Shown here: positions 35,347 through 47,504 of the stretch, one piece after another | Layout of the letters: each line of letters begins with the position of its first letter | How positions within the stretch are numbered: the stretch's first letter is position 1 | Origin: Marvania coccoides | Lineage: Eukaryota; Chlorophyta; Trebouxiophyceae; Chlorellales; Chlorellaceae | Assembly: GCA_963854735.1 (NCBI GenBank) | Contig: OY978107.1 | Span: forward strand, 7,501-71,500 | DNA length: 64,000 bases | Reading direction: 5' to 3' | The notes under the pieces: generated by a model | Database searches by the model: none | What the model was told of the DNA's origin: nothing | Seen by the model: only the letters and a program-made list of their open reading frames with translations | Position numbers and translations under genes: made by a program

Positions 35347-36416
35347 ATTTGAATGATAAAATCGCGTTCAATTTAGTTGGGTTGTGTTTTTCCCTTAATG
35401 TTGAGCATTTTTGTTTCAACACAATGCTAAGTTGTTGCGAGTGGTTTTTTTTCATGTGCAGGGTGTAGGCTTTTTGGATTGTACAATGCGTTGGAATTTG
35501 GGAATGAAATTGTCTTGTTTAATGGCTTTTTGGGTGGGCAGAAGGAGCGTCGTCGGTTCATGCGGAACTTGCGAAGTCTTCTTTCTTCCCCCATCATGTA
35601 CCATAATATTATTTTTCATATGCATAATATTATTGAATGTGCCGCACGCCGCAGTGTATCAAATGTTTGGAAAGTTAGATACAGCTTGGATCCATGTCTG
35701 GCTGCTGTAGAGTTTCCAGTAGGCAGTGAACTCTTTATTTTGTAGGGGTAAAAGAGAGAAGCGCACCGTTGACGTCTGAGAAGAAGAAAAAATTACATGG
35801 AGATGGGTGTGACAGGAGACTTGCATGGAGATGAAGAGCGCTTTAGGAACGTGGTACACTAATTAATGTTAATGATTGTTCAAAATTGAAATCAAAGGGT
35901 TTATATAATTTTTATTAAAACAAGTATGACGCTCGAGGTAAAGAGGAAAATGAGGACTGGATGGCGATTCTTCGCTGTATGCATCATGCATCTGATGCTT
36001 GCATGGAAACGAAAAACCATTTGGGACAAGAATATTTATTAAGACTGTAATTCATATGCCCAATATGCACCGAGGACAATTCAGCTCGTCTTATTTCTCA
36101 ACAAAGATTTAAGAGACCCCAGGGGGAGACTGTAGTGTATTTATCATCTTGAGGAAGTATACATGCAGTTTGAGGTAAGAAAAGAAAGAATAAATCTGAA
36201 ATACGTGTATTTGCATAGCCATGAAATTGAAAATCGAGCACAGGGCGAGGAAAGTGTTAAAAAAAAGCGACGAAATAAAAACAGAAGAGAGGAACTGAAG
36301 TGCACTCAAATGCGGTGCGTATTAAACGGGTGCAACAGAAAATTCGCATAGGGAAAAGGGAAATTTTACTTCGTTCTTGCTCGCCACATAGACTTCAGTA
36401 ACCAAGCAAGGGGGTG
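35347..36416. other. convergent intergenic region
   Basis: About 1.07 kb between RSH-A and the KUP gene 3' ends. It is AT-rich and contains copy 5 of the dispersed motif. No gene was seen. Confidence 0.5.
36050..36075 (+). repeat. dispersed motif, copy 5
   Basis: ATTCATATGCCCAATATGCA followed by CCGAGG; intergenic. Confidence 0.8.
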
Positions 36417-39400
36417 CTAAACCTCGAAGACCACGTGCATCACCAGCAAAGTCTCGGGCGGGAGGTTGTAGTCTGCGGAGGCATGTCTGCTGTTGGTCAC
36501 TAGGAAGCGATAAACAGACTCCAGCATGAACTTTCTAACGGGGGCAGATATGCGACCAGCGCCAGGGCGCGCCTTGGACTTGAGCTCCGAGCGACTCAGC
36601 AGGTGCACCACGCCGTGGCTGTACGCTGCCAGCATCAGCGCCTGCGCTGCCACCAAGTCGCCGCGCTGCTGGCCGTCTGGCCCTGCACAAGTGAAAATAA
36701 ATTCAAAAGCAAATATTGAGTTACGATTGGCCAGATGTCTTAAACGACGCAAATATTGCATATGAAACAGTAGAAGGGCGTGCCTTGGGGTTGTTGCGCC
36801 TGCAGCAGCTGCGTGTCAAGCAGCCGGGCAGCCAGAGTGGCCGCAGCCGGGCCTGCCAAGGTGGCAGAAGCAGACGGCGGGGGGCTCCAAAATGACGACC
36901 GTCTTCCTGTGGCAGTCTCCGGCGGCGACAGCCGCGCCCCAGGCACAGAAAGGCGGTGAATGCGGGGACGCGACGGCGCAGGCGGCAGCGGCACGGTGCT
37001 GGTGCTGTCGATCGCAAAGCTAACGCCACTGCGCAGCGCGTCGTTGCTGCTGCCGCCGTAGTCCCTGATTACTCCGCTGCGCACGCGGTTCAGTACGGAG
37101 GGGGCTCTCACCCAAGGCCGGTCGGTGTCGCGAGGGCTGGCCATGTTGCTGCTGGGTGCGCCATCCAGCGACATCCTTCTCTCCACAGACACCGACGCGC
37201 GGACGCTGGGCCTCGCCAGCTGCGCTGCCGACATGCGGCCAAAGCCATTTTTGCTGCCCTCCACCGTGGGCGCATCTGCTGCCGCGCCAGTGGTGGTTGA
37301 CATGCGGGAGAGCAGTTGGGCCATCATTTTGGAGCCCGCAGCGGACCCCAGGCTCATTCCAGGGTCGATTTCAACTTCGAATCGAGTGCTGCTGCGCACA
37401 GAAACGTCGCCGGCCACAGAGCCACCGCCGCTCTCAATGTCGCCGCCGAAGAACACGCTGGGCACGTCGTCGATGCCTCCACCGGGCTGGAGGTACTCTA
37501 GCAGTTCCTGCGTGTGAGCGGAGAGAGAAAAAAACGTATTTGAAGTATTGGCGCTAGTAAAATAGCATAGACTATGCGGGCGATCTGGCACTGCCTACCT
37601 CCACGACGGTCTGCACAAACTCTGTGCCCTGATCCACTGCCTCCATGTATCCGTAGCGAGCTACAACATGATAAAAGCCCTCGACAGACAGCTTCCGCAC
37701 CAGCAGCCTTTGCTGAGAGGGCACGATGGGCAGCAGCACCGGTCGAATAGTGACAAACACCACGACCTCGTGGATGGCGGGGGCCAGGGAGAGGAGGCGC
37801 ACGAGCGAAGGAGAGACGCCTGCAGCGCAACAAAATACAGACACGGATTTAGGGCGGTTTAAAGAGAGGCAAACGAAGAAGCGAAACAGTAGCCAAACCC
37901 GATTGCCCCCGATTGCGCTTTCTTAGAGGCCGATCATACAAAAAAAACACGTGGATTTTCATTTTCAAAGTATGCACAACTTGTTAATAGAAACAAAAAC
38001 AGCCATGCTCTACAAATAAGCAAACCACCAGCACCCACCCTCCACCAGCTCAGAGTAGTACATCCCCAGCCCTGGCAGGCGCGCCACCGGCAGCTTTGTG
38101 CCCACCAGTCGTAGCTGCGTCACCCCTGGGTGCAGAGCCACCGTGGAGTGGTCACTCATCACGCTCACGGCGTCATCAGGCTGGTTGGGCAGTGCGGAAG
38201 TTGGCGGCAGCTGTTCGGCAGCCGCAGCAGCGCCGCCGCTGCCCTTGGCCTCCTCAAACAGACTTGACAGCGCGACGGCGTTGCTCCTCAGAAACTTTGC
38301 CTTGGTGGCCTGCCCCCACCAGTACACGAATGCCACGATGGAGAGGATGCCGGAGAGGACAATGCTGAACCAGGCGCCGTGCGGGATCTTCTCGAGGTTG
38401 CTGCTTAAGTACGAGCCAGAAATGAAGGTGTAGATGAGGCAGAAGACGGCCACGACCGCTGGGTGCCAGTTCCAGGCCATCAGCATGACCAGTGCGAGTA
38501 GAAACGTGTCGATGACCATGACGCTGATGATGGAGAGGCCTGTGAGAATAATACAATTGGTTGAGTATCTCGAAGAAGGAAAGGTTTAAGAAAATTTACG
38601 TTGTTGTTTCTTGGAGAGGAGCGATACGAGAAACACGCTGGCACGGTCGCTCTAGTGCCAAAAAAGGATGGCAGGTGCATCAAACAGCAAAATTGCACGC
38701 TTTTCTCCCAGCACCATATTCATTTTATCAACCATCAACTCACCGTAGGCATTGCCTATTCTCGTGGAGTTTCCAAAGGCGGCCACGATGATGAGGCACC
38801 CCACCATGAGGCTGAAGTTTATCTCCGGGATGTAGATCTGCCCGGCGTGATGCCGGCTGGTGTAGCGCACCGTGAGCCGGGGGAAGCAGCGGATGGCGAT
38901 GCCCTGCTGGGCGATGGAGAACGAACCGGTGATGAGGGCCTGGGAGGCGATGATGGCGGCTAGAGTGGCCAGCACCACCATGGGGGTATACACTGCGCCG
39001 GGGAGGGACGCCCAGTAGGCGTGGGCCGCCGCCGCTCTGTCTTCCAAGATGAAGGCGGTTTGGCCCAGGTAGGTCAGCGTGAGGGCGGGGTACACCACAG
39101 CAATGAAGCCCAGCTGAATTGACTTGGCATTGAAGTGGCCCATGTCGGCGTACAGCGCCTCCGCCCCTGTGACGCTCAGCATTATGCTGCCGAGGCGGCG
39201 CCAGGCGAGAGAGGCGTCCCCCTGCAGATTGGAAACAACAGCGGTGCACCACAAAAACGTCTCGTTAGCAAAACAGAGCTGTGAGATGTACAATGGGTAC
39301 TCACACGGCAGCCCTGTGCGCGCGTGTATGCTAGGAAAAATGAAAAAAGGAATGGGGGGGGGGGCATCAAGGACGATTTGCTCCCACTCACGCTCCAGTA

Positions 39401-40278
39401 GTAGTAAATGTAGTGCGGCGACAGCGCCTTGACCGCCGAGGGATGAAAGCGAACCAGGTTATACGTGCCAATGGAGGCGTTGGCGAGGAACCACAGCAGG
39501 ACGATGGGGCTGAAGAGGAAGGCCATTTTTTGGGTGCCAAACGGCTGGACAAAAAACAATACGACCAGGATGGCGCAGGAGATGCCCACCACCGCCCCGT
39601 TGGACAAATCCGCGTTGTACTGGATGCCCTCCACCGCGGACACCACAGAAATTGCGGGGGTGAGCACCCCATCAGAGATGATCATGTTGACGGCCAGCAA
39701 CACCACCACCAGCAGCCCCACCTGCTGGCCCCAGCTGCGCTGCAGGCTGGACTTGAAGGCGGCTGCTAAGCGGCCACAGCGCTGCGCGGGAGGGGCTTGG
39801 AGGTCCTCGTCCTGGCCAGGGTGAACCGACGTTGGGGATGGCACACCTGCAGCTCGTTTGATGATGGAGTACAGCGCGATGACGCCCCCCTCGCCGCCGT
39901 CGTCCGCACGCAGCATCAGCAAAACGTACTTAAAGAGCACTATGACCGTGATTGTCCAGAAAATCATCGAAAACGTGCCCAGGATGAGGAGCTCGTCAGA
40001 CGGCGCGCCCTCGGGGAAGGTGCTGGAGTAGACGTAGAGGGGGCTGGTGCCGATGTCGCCGTACACCACGCCCAGCGCGGAGAAGGCGAGGAAGGCAAGA
40101 CCCCATCCTCGCTGCGACAGCAACAAGTCGAGACAACTTTTGAACTGGTGCACATGCTGAAATAGCAGTCGCAGCCAAGACAGCTTGCCTTTTTGTCGCG
40201 ATTCTCTGCATCATGCTTGAGGTCTGAATCCTTCACCCAGATGGATGTCACCGCGGCATTTTGCGTCGACTCCGCCAT
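36417..40278 (-). CDS. KUP: KUP/HAK/KT potassium transporter
   Basis: Seven exons on the minus strand: 40278-40237, 40156-39392, 39221-38744, 38539-38039, 37819-37599, 37507-36769 and 36682-36417; product about 1003 residues. The family moves K+ with H+ across the plasma membrane or vacuole. Signatures: LGVVYGDIGTSPLYVYSSTF, TPAISVVSAVEGI, GDASLAWRRLGSIMLSVTGAEA, IPEINFSLMVGCLI and FGNSTRIGNAYG. The cytoplasmic part has LAPAIHEVVVFVTIR and ends with HLLSRSELKSK and a Val/Tyr/Phe tail typical of the family. It is longer than usual because of an insert of about 200 residues rich in Ser, Gly and Arg in exon 6. The exon 6 donor is uncertain: GTTTCA at 36768 or a GC donor about 13 bases upstream. 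The first exon (14 residues) is also an inference. Confidence 0.92.
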
Positions 40279-40805
40279 CAGATGTTCCAAAAGTTGTTGA
40301 GGGCCAAAAAGTATGTCAAATTGCAGAGGACTCAGCCTATTGGAATTTATGGCATGCCTATGTAAGCATCAAAGTGCGCCCGTTTCAATATCATGAGAGA
40401 AAAGTCTCGCCTGCGGGACCGTCTCGCAGTACACCTCAGTTTTGTGAACGCGGTAGAAAACGGATTCAAGCAGCAGCGCGAAACGGCATGGCCCTTTTCA
40501 TCAGCGCTAAAAATGTAGGAGCGCTAATTGGCGGATCGCAACAGCTGCGCTTATGAGCGCTGGCCTCCCGACACTAGCGCTGAAAAGCGCAGATCAGCAC
40601 TTGCGCGAGTTGCTGCAGCCTGGACGCTTGCATGCAGGTACGCTGTAATGCGCTATTCCGCGGTTGTGCAATTTTGGGCCGTTACAAAAGTATGTTGATT
40701 TATGCTCATCTGCAGATTTCACCCCCGCCCGCTAATTGCAGCTGGCGGTGCGCCTCTCCCTGGCCCCTCCGCGGGGTGCCCTCCTCCTCGCCTTCTCCAC
40801 CCTCC
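40279..40805. other. intergenic region with AGCGCT palindromes
   Basis: This lies between the KUP start and the 3' end of the next minus-strand gene. Bases 40500-40600 hold several GCGCTNAAAA-type palindromic words (listed separately). No frame was recognised. Confidence 0.45.
40500..40600. repeat. cluster of AGCGCT(AAAA) words, left
   Basis: CAGCGCTAAAAATG, GAGCGCTAATTGG, GAGCGCTGG and AGCGCTGAAAAGCGC occur within 100 bases. A similar cluster lies at 41866-42110, on the other side of the next gene. Confidence 0.65.
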
Positions 40806-41612
40806 GCCTCACTCCATGGGCTGCGACCCCACCTCGACCTCCCACCGCGGCAGGATGATGGAGTTCTTGGGGTCGATGCGCTCCTCCACCTCCGTGATGC
40901 GCAGCTCGTAGTCGTCTTTGTTCACGTCGATTGTGGTTTCGCCCCTCAGCAGCAGCTCCACCTGCATTGATGGATGGAGAAAGGAGAGGAAGAAGATTTT
41001 TTTTTAAGTACGACATTTATTTTATTTGAACGGCAAGTGCTTCTTGAATAAATTAGTTTAGGGTTGAAACTTTGGAATTGGAGAACTCACCGCCAGCTCT
41101 ACGAATGCGATGTGCGCCGCAGGGATGAAGTCGATTGGCTTGTGCTTGTCGGCTTTTTTGTACTTGAACTGGGAGGTGGTTTCGAGGAGCAGCCCACGAA
41201 AGGCCACCTGCTCGTAGGGATTTTCGCCCATGGCGCGGTACGAAAAGTTGTCAGCCATGCGACTGCCCACGGCGGTGTCCAGGATGGTGCAGCCGACGGG
41301 GAAGAGGCGGCCGGTGCCGGTGCCGGCCACCGCAAAGTCTATGTAGTGCTCGGAGAGTTTGGCCTTGAGCGAGCCGCTGATGACGCTGCGCAGGCTGCGG
41401 TAAACAAGCAACACCTGCTTGATTTGAAGGAATTGACGAATTGAATTCATTACAAGTTGCTGCAATACATCAAATGAAAAAAATCAATTTAGTTTTTATT
41501 GACGTACGCTGACGTTGTGGCCTGTGGGGCTCAACTTTGGCGGGCGCCGCAAAACGATGGCCATGGTGCGGTGGTACGAGGTGGACACCGAGGCGGACGA
41601 GAACGCTGCCAT
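40806..41612 (-). CDS. unknown conserved-looking protein
   Basis: Three exons on the minus strand: first exon ending 41508 (start at 41612 or 41564), then 41414-41091 and 40961-40806; 194 or 178 residues. All junctions are phase 0, and the first donor is a strong GTACGT. The protein has no signal or membrane segment. Readable stretches include SGSLKAKLSEHYIDFAVAG, GTGRLFPVGCTILDTAVGS and ELRITEVEERIDPKNSII, with good third-position bias. The family is not recognised. The first exon overlaps, on the opposite strand, a well-biased open stretch (41512-41798), so its extent is doubtful; exons 2 and 3 are firm. Confidence 0.65.
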
Positions 41613-41798
41613 TCTGGGGATGACGCACCTCAAGGTGGAGCAGCAGACGCGGCTGCTCAGCGACGGTCAATCCAACACTGTCGACTACACCGAGCTGGTG
41701 TGCCGTTGCACTACATTTTGCGGCCAGTGTACATTCAGCCGCACCCCACGAAGCAGGGAACCTTCTTCTACAACCCCTACATCAAGGGAGTATAGCCG
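41512..41798 (+). other. antisense coding-like stretch with one frameshift
   Basis: On the plus strand, 41512-41700 reads VRWYEVDTEADENAAILG and onward with strong C/G third positions. After a one-base shift near 41708 it continues as YILRPVYIQPHPTKQGTF and ends FYNPYIKGV with a stop at 41795-41797 or so. It overlaps the first exon of the minus-strand gene. It may be a decayed gene fragment or an exon of an unrecognised gene. Confidence 0.4.
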
Positions 41799-41865
41799 CC
41801 GGGACCCTGGCAGGGGCCAGAGGGCCTGGGAGCGACAGCGGGCGGGGTTTGACGGTGGTGCAGGG

Positions 41866-42110
41866 CGGCGCTGGCGCTGAAAATCGCTGTTTTGCACCCA
41901 TTTTTAACATGAAAAATAGTGCGAGCGTCGAGTGGCGCTAATAAACGCGGCGAGTGACAGCGTTTGTTGGCACCAGCGCTAAATATCGCAATCAAATTTT
42001 CATGAGCGCTTTTTAACGCTGTGCTGGGCAGCGCCAGACATCGCTTGCGCTGAAAAGCGATCAATAACACTGCGCTTATTAAAGTTTTTTTACACCAGCG
42101 CCTAACAGCG
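41866..42110. repeat. cluster of GCGCT(AAAA/TTTT) palindromic words, right
   Basis: At least seven variants such as GGCGCTGAAAATCGC, CAGCGCTAAATATCGC, GAGCGCTTTTTAACGC and TGCGCTGAAAAGCGA occur in 245 bases. This is the counterpart of the cluster at 40500-40600. Confidence 0.65.
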
Positions 42111-42415
42111 GAGTCCACAAAACTGAGACGGTAGTCGGACTACTCTCAGAAGAAATAAATAGCTTCGAAAAAAGGTCAACGAGGCACCAATTTTCGCCCT
42201 TTTTTACTGTAGTTGTATGTGCGAGCCTTTTGCGAGCGGCCCATACCGACCTTCTCGCTTCAAAGCACAAATAATTCGACAAAAAACAGAAGAAGAGACC
42301 CTCTCTCATACTAATTTTATTTTGCGTATTTGCAACTGCCGCTGTTGGCTAACGTTCCTTTTAGTATGGCGCTCCGGCGTTGGTTGCTCCCGGTTTAAAC
42401 AAAAAGCTCGCAAAG

Positions 42416-45400
42416 ATGTCTCGACTTTGGGGACAAGGGCAGCTGCTGGACCGTCTGGAGAGCGGCGCTTTTGCATCATCTCGATGCCCCAGACCTAGGG
42501 GTATGTCTCCAATCCCGTGGATCTGCTCCCCGAAGACCTTCTACAACACGACAATGTTTTTTTTTTTCCGTCTTTTCCCGCAGAAGCGAGGCCCTTTCAG
42601 CCTCATCCGGCCCGCAAACCTGCTCCCATGGCCATTTACTCATTCCGTCGCCAATCCACCCGCCTCACCGCTCGCGTAGCTTCGCTCGGCACCGATGTGA
42701 GGCCAAGATGCCTGCCCTTTTGCCTCTCTTTTCAATTCCATTATCGCTCGCATCCTCACCCCACTCTGTTTCTTTCAATTGCACAGTTTGAAATATCTGA
42801 AACCGGCCCTCTCAAGCTGCAGCCCGCCGACTACTCGGTAAGCAAACACAAATTGTGGCTGCAGGCTCCACGTCCTCTCTCACCCTCCCCCCTCCCCCCC
42901 TGTTTCCCGCAGTTTTACCACCGCATGAAGGAGTCGGACATCACAGAGCAGTTCCTGTGGGACCACCGCCTGGCTCCCGTGCTGTCTTACCTCCCACCAG
43001 ACCAAATTCGGCGAGTGCGGGAGGCGCTGTCCCTTGCGTTTGACGCCCACTCCACGCAGCGCCGCAAATCGGGGGAGCCCTTCATCACCCACCCCGTGGA
43101 GGTCACCCGCATCTTGGGGGAGCTCCGCATGGACCACGAGTCCCTGGAGGCGGGGCTGCTGCACGACACAGTGGAGGACTGCGGTGAAATTGTGGGGCTG
43201 GAGGAAATTGGGTTTCACTTCGGCCCCGCGGTGCAGCGCATCGTGGAGGGGGAGACCAAGTTCAGCAAGCTGCCCACGCACCACCCCGAGAGGGAGGGCG
43301 GCGGCGGCGGCGCAGCAGAGCCCAGCGCAGCGGAGGCAGACGTCAAAGCGCAGGACCTGCAGTTTCTCTTCCTGGCGATGACGGAGGAGGTGCGCATCAT
43401 CGTGGTGAAGCTGGCAGACCGGCTGCACAACATGCGCACCATGGCGTCGATGCCCCCGGGGAAGCAGCGGCGGATTGCGCAGGAGACGCTATCGGTGTTT
43501 GCGCCGCTGGCCAGGCTGCTAGGGCTGTACACCATCAAGGAGGAGCTGGAGGAGCTGAGCTTCATGTGAGTATATGCGTGTATATTTATATTTCAGTGGG
43601 GAGAAAAAACCAGGGAGGTTTTGGGGTCTATGTTGAGCGTTTTTCTTCTTTTGGTGAAACTGAAAACGAGTACTGCGTATTCTCAATGTGCGTTGTATAG
43701 GTTCGCGATGCCCCAGCAGTACGCTCAGATGCGCAAATCCGTGGACAGACTGTGGGACCAGCAATTCCCAGCAGTGCAGGCTGCGGGCGCTGAGCTGCAG
43801 TCCTTCCTGGCCGAGGATGCCTTTCTGGCGCAGCGCCTGCGCGGGCTGCGGGTGGAGGTCACCAAGAAGGCGCTGTATAGCCTTTGGCGCAAGCTACAGG
43901 ACGCCAGCAAGTCCGTTCGCGACGTGTCTGAGATTTCGCAGCTGAGGGTGGTGCTGGACACGGGGGCTGCCGCAGGGGACGCGGGCGCGTTCGCTGTGGA
44001 CCGCCAGCTGTGCTACCATGTCATGGGGCTGGTGCACTCGCGATGGGCGCCCATCCCGGGCACAATGAAGGTAAGTTTTTCCCCCCGAAAAGTGTCGTTT
44101 TCTATTTCCTTAGAATCTGGCGTGTTATTTTCGCGCGTTTCGTTGTTTTTTTGCTGTATATTATTATATAATTCGAAAATTTGCATTTTGTATTTTGATT
44201 TTAAGAAATCTAAAGAATTTTTTAACCGATTGCAAAACAACTCTCCTGTCCTCCGATATCCGGTCTTCTTTTCAGGACTACATTGCCACTCCCAAGCCCA
44301 ACAACTACCAGAGCCTGCACACCACAGTGGTGCCCACAGGGCTCACCCTTCCATCCAGCAATGGAAGCAACGGAAGTGGCAGCGGCGCAGCCTCCAACGG
44401 CGCCTCCTACAAAACCAACGGAGCAGCGCTGGCAAACGGCAACGGAGCGGTGGCAGCAAAGCCCCGCGCGGCGGGCGTCAACCCTTCCGGCCCGCCTACG
44501 CTGTTCCCCATTGAGGTGCAGATCCGCACGCAGGAGATGGAACGGCTGGCTCAGTACGGAATAGCGGTGGAGTCGTGGAGCTGTGCTGACTACGCTCGCA
44601 GCGCCACAGCGCAGGGAGGGGGCGCGGCGGGGGAGTCCACGGCGGGGTCTTCCGTTGACAGCGAGGCGGGGGAGCGGGAGGACGGACGGAGAGCGCGAGC
44701 AGCAGCGGGTCAAAACGGCAGCAGCAACGGTGCTGGCAATGGAGCGCTGAGTTGGCTGGGCCTGGGGAACTTGCTGTCCCGCAGCAGCAGCGCGTGGTCG
44801 TGGTCGTCATCTGGGGAGGAGCTCCCCGCTGCGACCACCTCCACCAGCCTCTCCAACGGCAGCAGCAGCAGCAGCAATGGCAGCAGCAACGGCACCGGCA
44901 GTCTGGCCAACGGCGCAGCCACCGCCGCGGCCGCGGCCGCCGCCGCGAACGGTAGGGGCAGCAGCACCACTGCCGCAGCGGCGCTCAAGGGCCACTTGGA
45001 CCCTCAGCTGATGTCGCGCCGCATCAACTGGCTCAACTCCATCCGCCAGTGGCAGCAGGAGTTCGTGGGGACGCTCACAGCGCAGGAGTTTGTGGCCTGC
45101 GTGACCGACGACCTGCTGGGGCAGGGCGTGTTCGTGTTCACCCCCTCGGGGGAGGTCATGCGGCTTCCCAAGGGCGCCACCGTCGTCGACTTTGCCTACC
45201 ACATCCACAGCGACGTGGGCAATACCATGGTGGCTGCCAGGGTGAACGGCAAAGTGGTGGCGCCCGACCACGAGCTGGCCAATGCGGAGGTGGTAGAGGT
45301 CATAACCTACAGGGGCCCACCCAACTCGAGCGTGATTCGGAGGCACCAGCTGTGGCTGGGCGCCGCGCGCACGAAAACCGCGCGCCACAAGCTGGCAAAG

Positions 45401-45793
45401 TTCCTGCGGGAGCACGCGGCGTTGGCGGCGTCTGTGGGGCTGCTCGCGCCCGGAGATTCGGCGCTGGGAGAGGCGCAGCGGGGGACGGGGCCGGGGAGCG
45501 CCGTTGGCGACTTTGCCAGCTCGCAGGTGGTGTGGCTGCTGGCGCGGTGCGACGACCGGCAGGGGCTGCTGGCGGACATCGCCAACGCGATCTCTCGGCA
45601 CGGACACAATATTCGTTCGTACAGCGGCAGTACCGATGTTGAGGCAGGGGTGTTTGTGATGGAGTACGAACTGGAGGGGCCGCCAGCCATGCTGCGCGCG
45701 CTGTGTGACGACCTTTCTTCCATTTCTTGCGTGCGGGGTTGGGAGGTGGGGTGCGCGCTGCCCAGCGCCCCCAGGAAACCGCCCCTTATTTAA
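42416..45793 (+). CDS. RSH1: RelA/SpoT homologue with TGS and ACT domains (RSH-B, RSH1-like)
   Basis: Six exons: 42416-42500, 42584-42696, 42787-42837, 42913-43565, 43701-44070 and 44276-45793; product 929 residues. The N-terminus is Arg/Ser-rich and transit-like. The hydrolase domain is intact: FITHPVEVTRIL, AGLLHDTVEDC and IIVVKLADRLHNMRT. The synthetase domain is altered: the GRxK-type loop reads VEVTKKALYSLWRKL, and the usual YD..A.R motif reads VSEISQLRVV. About 50 Ser/Gly/Asn residues are inserted between NNYQSLHTTVVP and EVQIRTQEME. A long low-complexity stretch follows, then TGS (GVFVFTPSGEVMRLPKGATV) and a C-terminal ACT domain (DDRQGLLADIANAISRHGHN). The architecture matches plant RSH1, known mainly as a hydrolase. 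Confidence 0.92.
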
Positions 45794-46699
45794 GCTCAGA
45801 CATACTAAAAACAACGACATTGACGTAAGAGAAAAACGAATGAAAGGAAGAATGACCTGTCCCCACCCCTGTTTTCGTCCTACTTGCCGTATAAGCTACC
45901 CCCCTTTGTATGTGTGTGGTGTCCCCCTGCTCTTTATGCTTTGGCCTACTTTCTTGCCCACTTGCCGATTTCGATAAGAGAAGAAAGTACTGCTGACTGT
46001 CTGTGTACTGCGTGCGCTGTGCTCTTTTTTGTGCGTGTCTGTCTCTGTGTGTTTCTTTTTGAAGGGTTATAGAGGGTCGAGAATTGACGTTTTTTTTTCC
46101 GTTGCCATAAACCAGCAGCACCGATCTTTCTTCTAACTGCCCCCCCTTTTTTCACACTTGGATTCTCCCCAATTTATTGTTGGTGCGGTCTGCACGTTGG
46201 ATTAAATTTTCCTCACCACCTTGGCCGTTTTAGGAAAAGGCACCCTGTATTTTATTCCGTCTTTTTTCTTCCTTACCGCCTTACTCCCCTATGCGTTTTC
46301 TTCTTTGCCTTACTACCTTCTCTCCCCCCCACTCCTGCGTGCGTATTTTTACTTTTACTTTCACCAGAACCGCAGAACACTTCCCCTTGTCTCATTTTCG
46401 CCACCTGAATTTTTTAAATTTTGTTCAGCGGTTGTGTTTGTGTCCATTCCTCACTCTGTATGAGTGTATGGCCTTCAACCGTAGGGGAGAGAACATTCCT
46501 TGAATCCAATCAGATTTGACTTCTTATTTACCTGTCTGTGTAACATTTTGTAACCAACAAGAATGACGACGAGCGGCCATACTACTACTCGACCAGCACT
46601 TTCGCGCTGTAGAAATGGCACTGCAAGACAGTTCAATGGTGCTTTCACCGCTTTACCCCAAAAAATATAAACAAATGCTTTCATGCATTGAAATAAAAT
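45794..46699. other. convergent intergenic region, pyrimidine-rich
   Basis: About 900 bases between RSH-B and ALG14 3' ends. The plus strand is unusually T/C-rich (46090-46440). No gene was seen. Confidence 0.5.
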
Positions 46700-47504
46700 T
46701 TATAACAGTCTGCCAGCAAACGCCGCTCTGGGGTAGCTCACTCGCAGCTCCTCCCACTGCACCAAAAACTCGTCCGCCAGGCGCAGGTGGTACAACAGCT
46801 TCCCCGTCAGCGATAGCCGATTCACCCTGGCGATGCTCTCCACATACACAACCTTTGCGTCAGCTACGCCCATCAACCGAGCCGCCACCGCCGCTGCTGC
46901 CACAGGTACCGCCGTGCCGGGCCCATTCAGCAGCACCAGGTCGGGGCAGAAGGCGAAAACTGCTCTGGTGGAGTGAAAAAGCGCGCGCAGTGTGGTGGGC
47001 ACCGAAGAAAGGAAGCTCTGGCCCACCTCTCGACTTCGCGGAATAAAACGAATTTCACAAGAAGAAACCGACAGGGTAGGTCGTCTGGTGTGAGTGCCTG
47101 ACAGCGGGTCTATGGGGTGTTGTCTGTGCTGTCCTTCCCGCCATTCTGTTTCGAAGGTTGTGGCTTTTTGTGCGCTCATTGCGTCGGTGGCGGCAACGAT
47201 GTAGCGGCGAGGGGAGTAGACGGACAGGTCGAAGCCGCGAAGCAAGGAAAACATCTCAGCAGTGTGGCCGCCTGCATCAATTGTTTACAGCGGTGTTAGG
47301 ACTTGAAGAGCTGGAAAACAGCGGGTGATCTGACCAAGTGACCCGCATCACCAAGTGATCAAAAATGGCTTGCGGCTCACCAGACCCCAGCACCACGATG
47401 GTTTTAACATGGCTTCGTTTTCTGCGGTAGATATGGAGCTTTATCTCAAGTGCAAACCGGACAACAAGCAGCACAGCGGCCAAGAAGACTACAAAAATGA
47501 ACAT
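46700..47504 (-). CDS. ALG14: UDP-GlcNAc transferase membrane subunit ALG14
   Basis: Two exons on the minus strand, 47504-47381 and 47271-46700; product 231 residues. ALG14 anchors ALG13 at the ER membrane; together they add the second GlcNAc to dolichol-PP-GlcNAc in N-glycan assembly. The N-terminal hydrophobic segment (FIFVVFLAAVLLVVRFAL) is the anchor. Joining the exons creates IVVLGSGGHTAEMFSLL, the family signature. Later motifs are FIPRSREVGQSF, PDLVLLNGPGTAVP and VVYVESIARVNRLSLTGKLL, ending with QWEELRVSYPRA. Length and motif order are normal. Confidence 0.94.

Noticed and set aside
40158..40193. 36-base GC-AG intron in KUP exon 1
   Set aside because: The 80-base GT-AG intron at 40236-40157 keeps phase 0 with a canonical donor.
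44807..45820. 337-codon minus-strand frame opposite RSH-B
   Set aside because: Antisense shadow of the TGS/ACT-coding exon.
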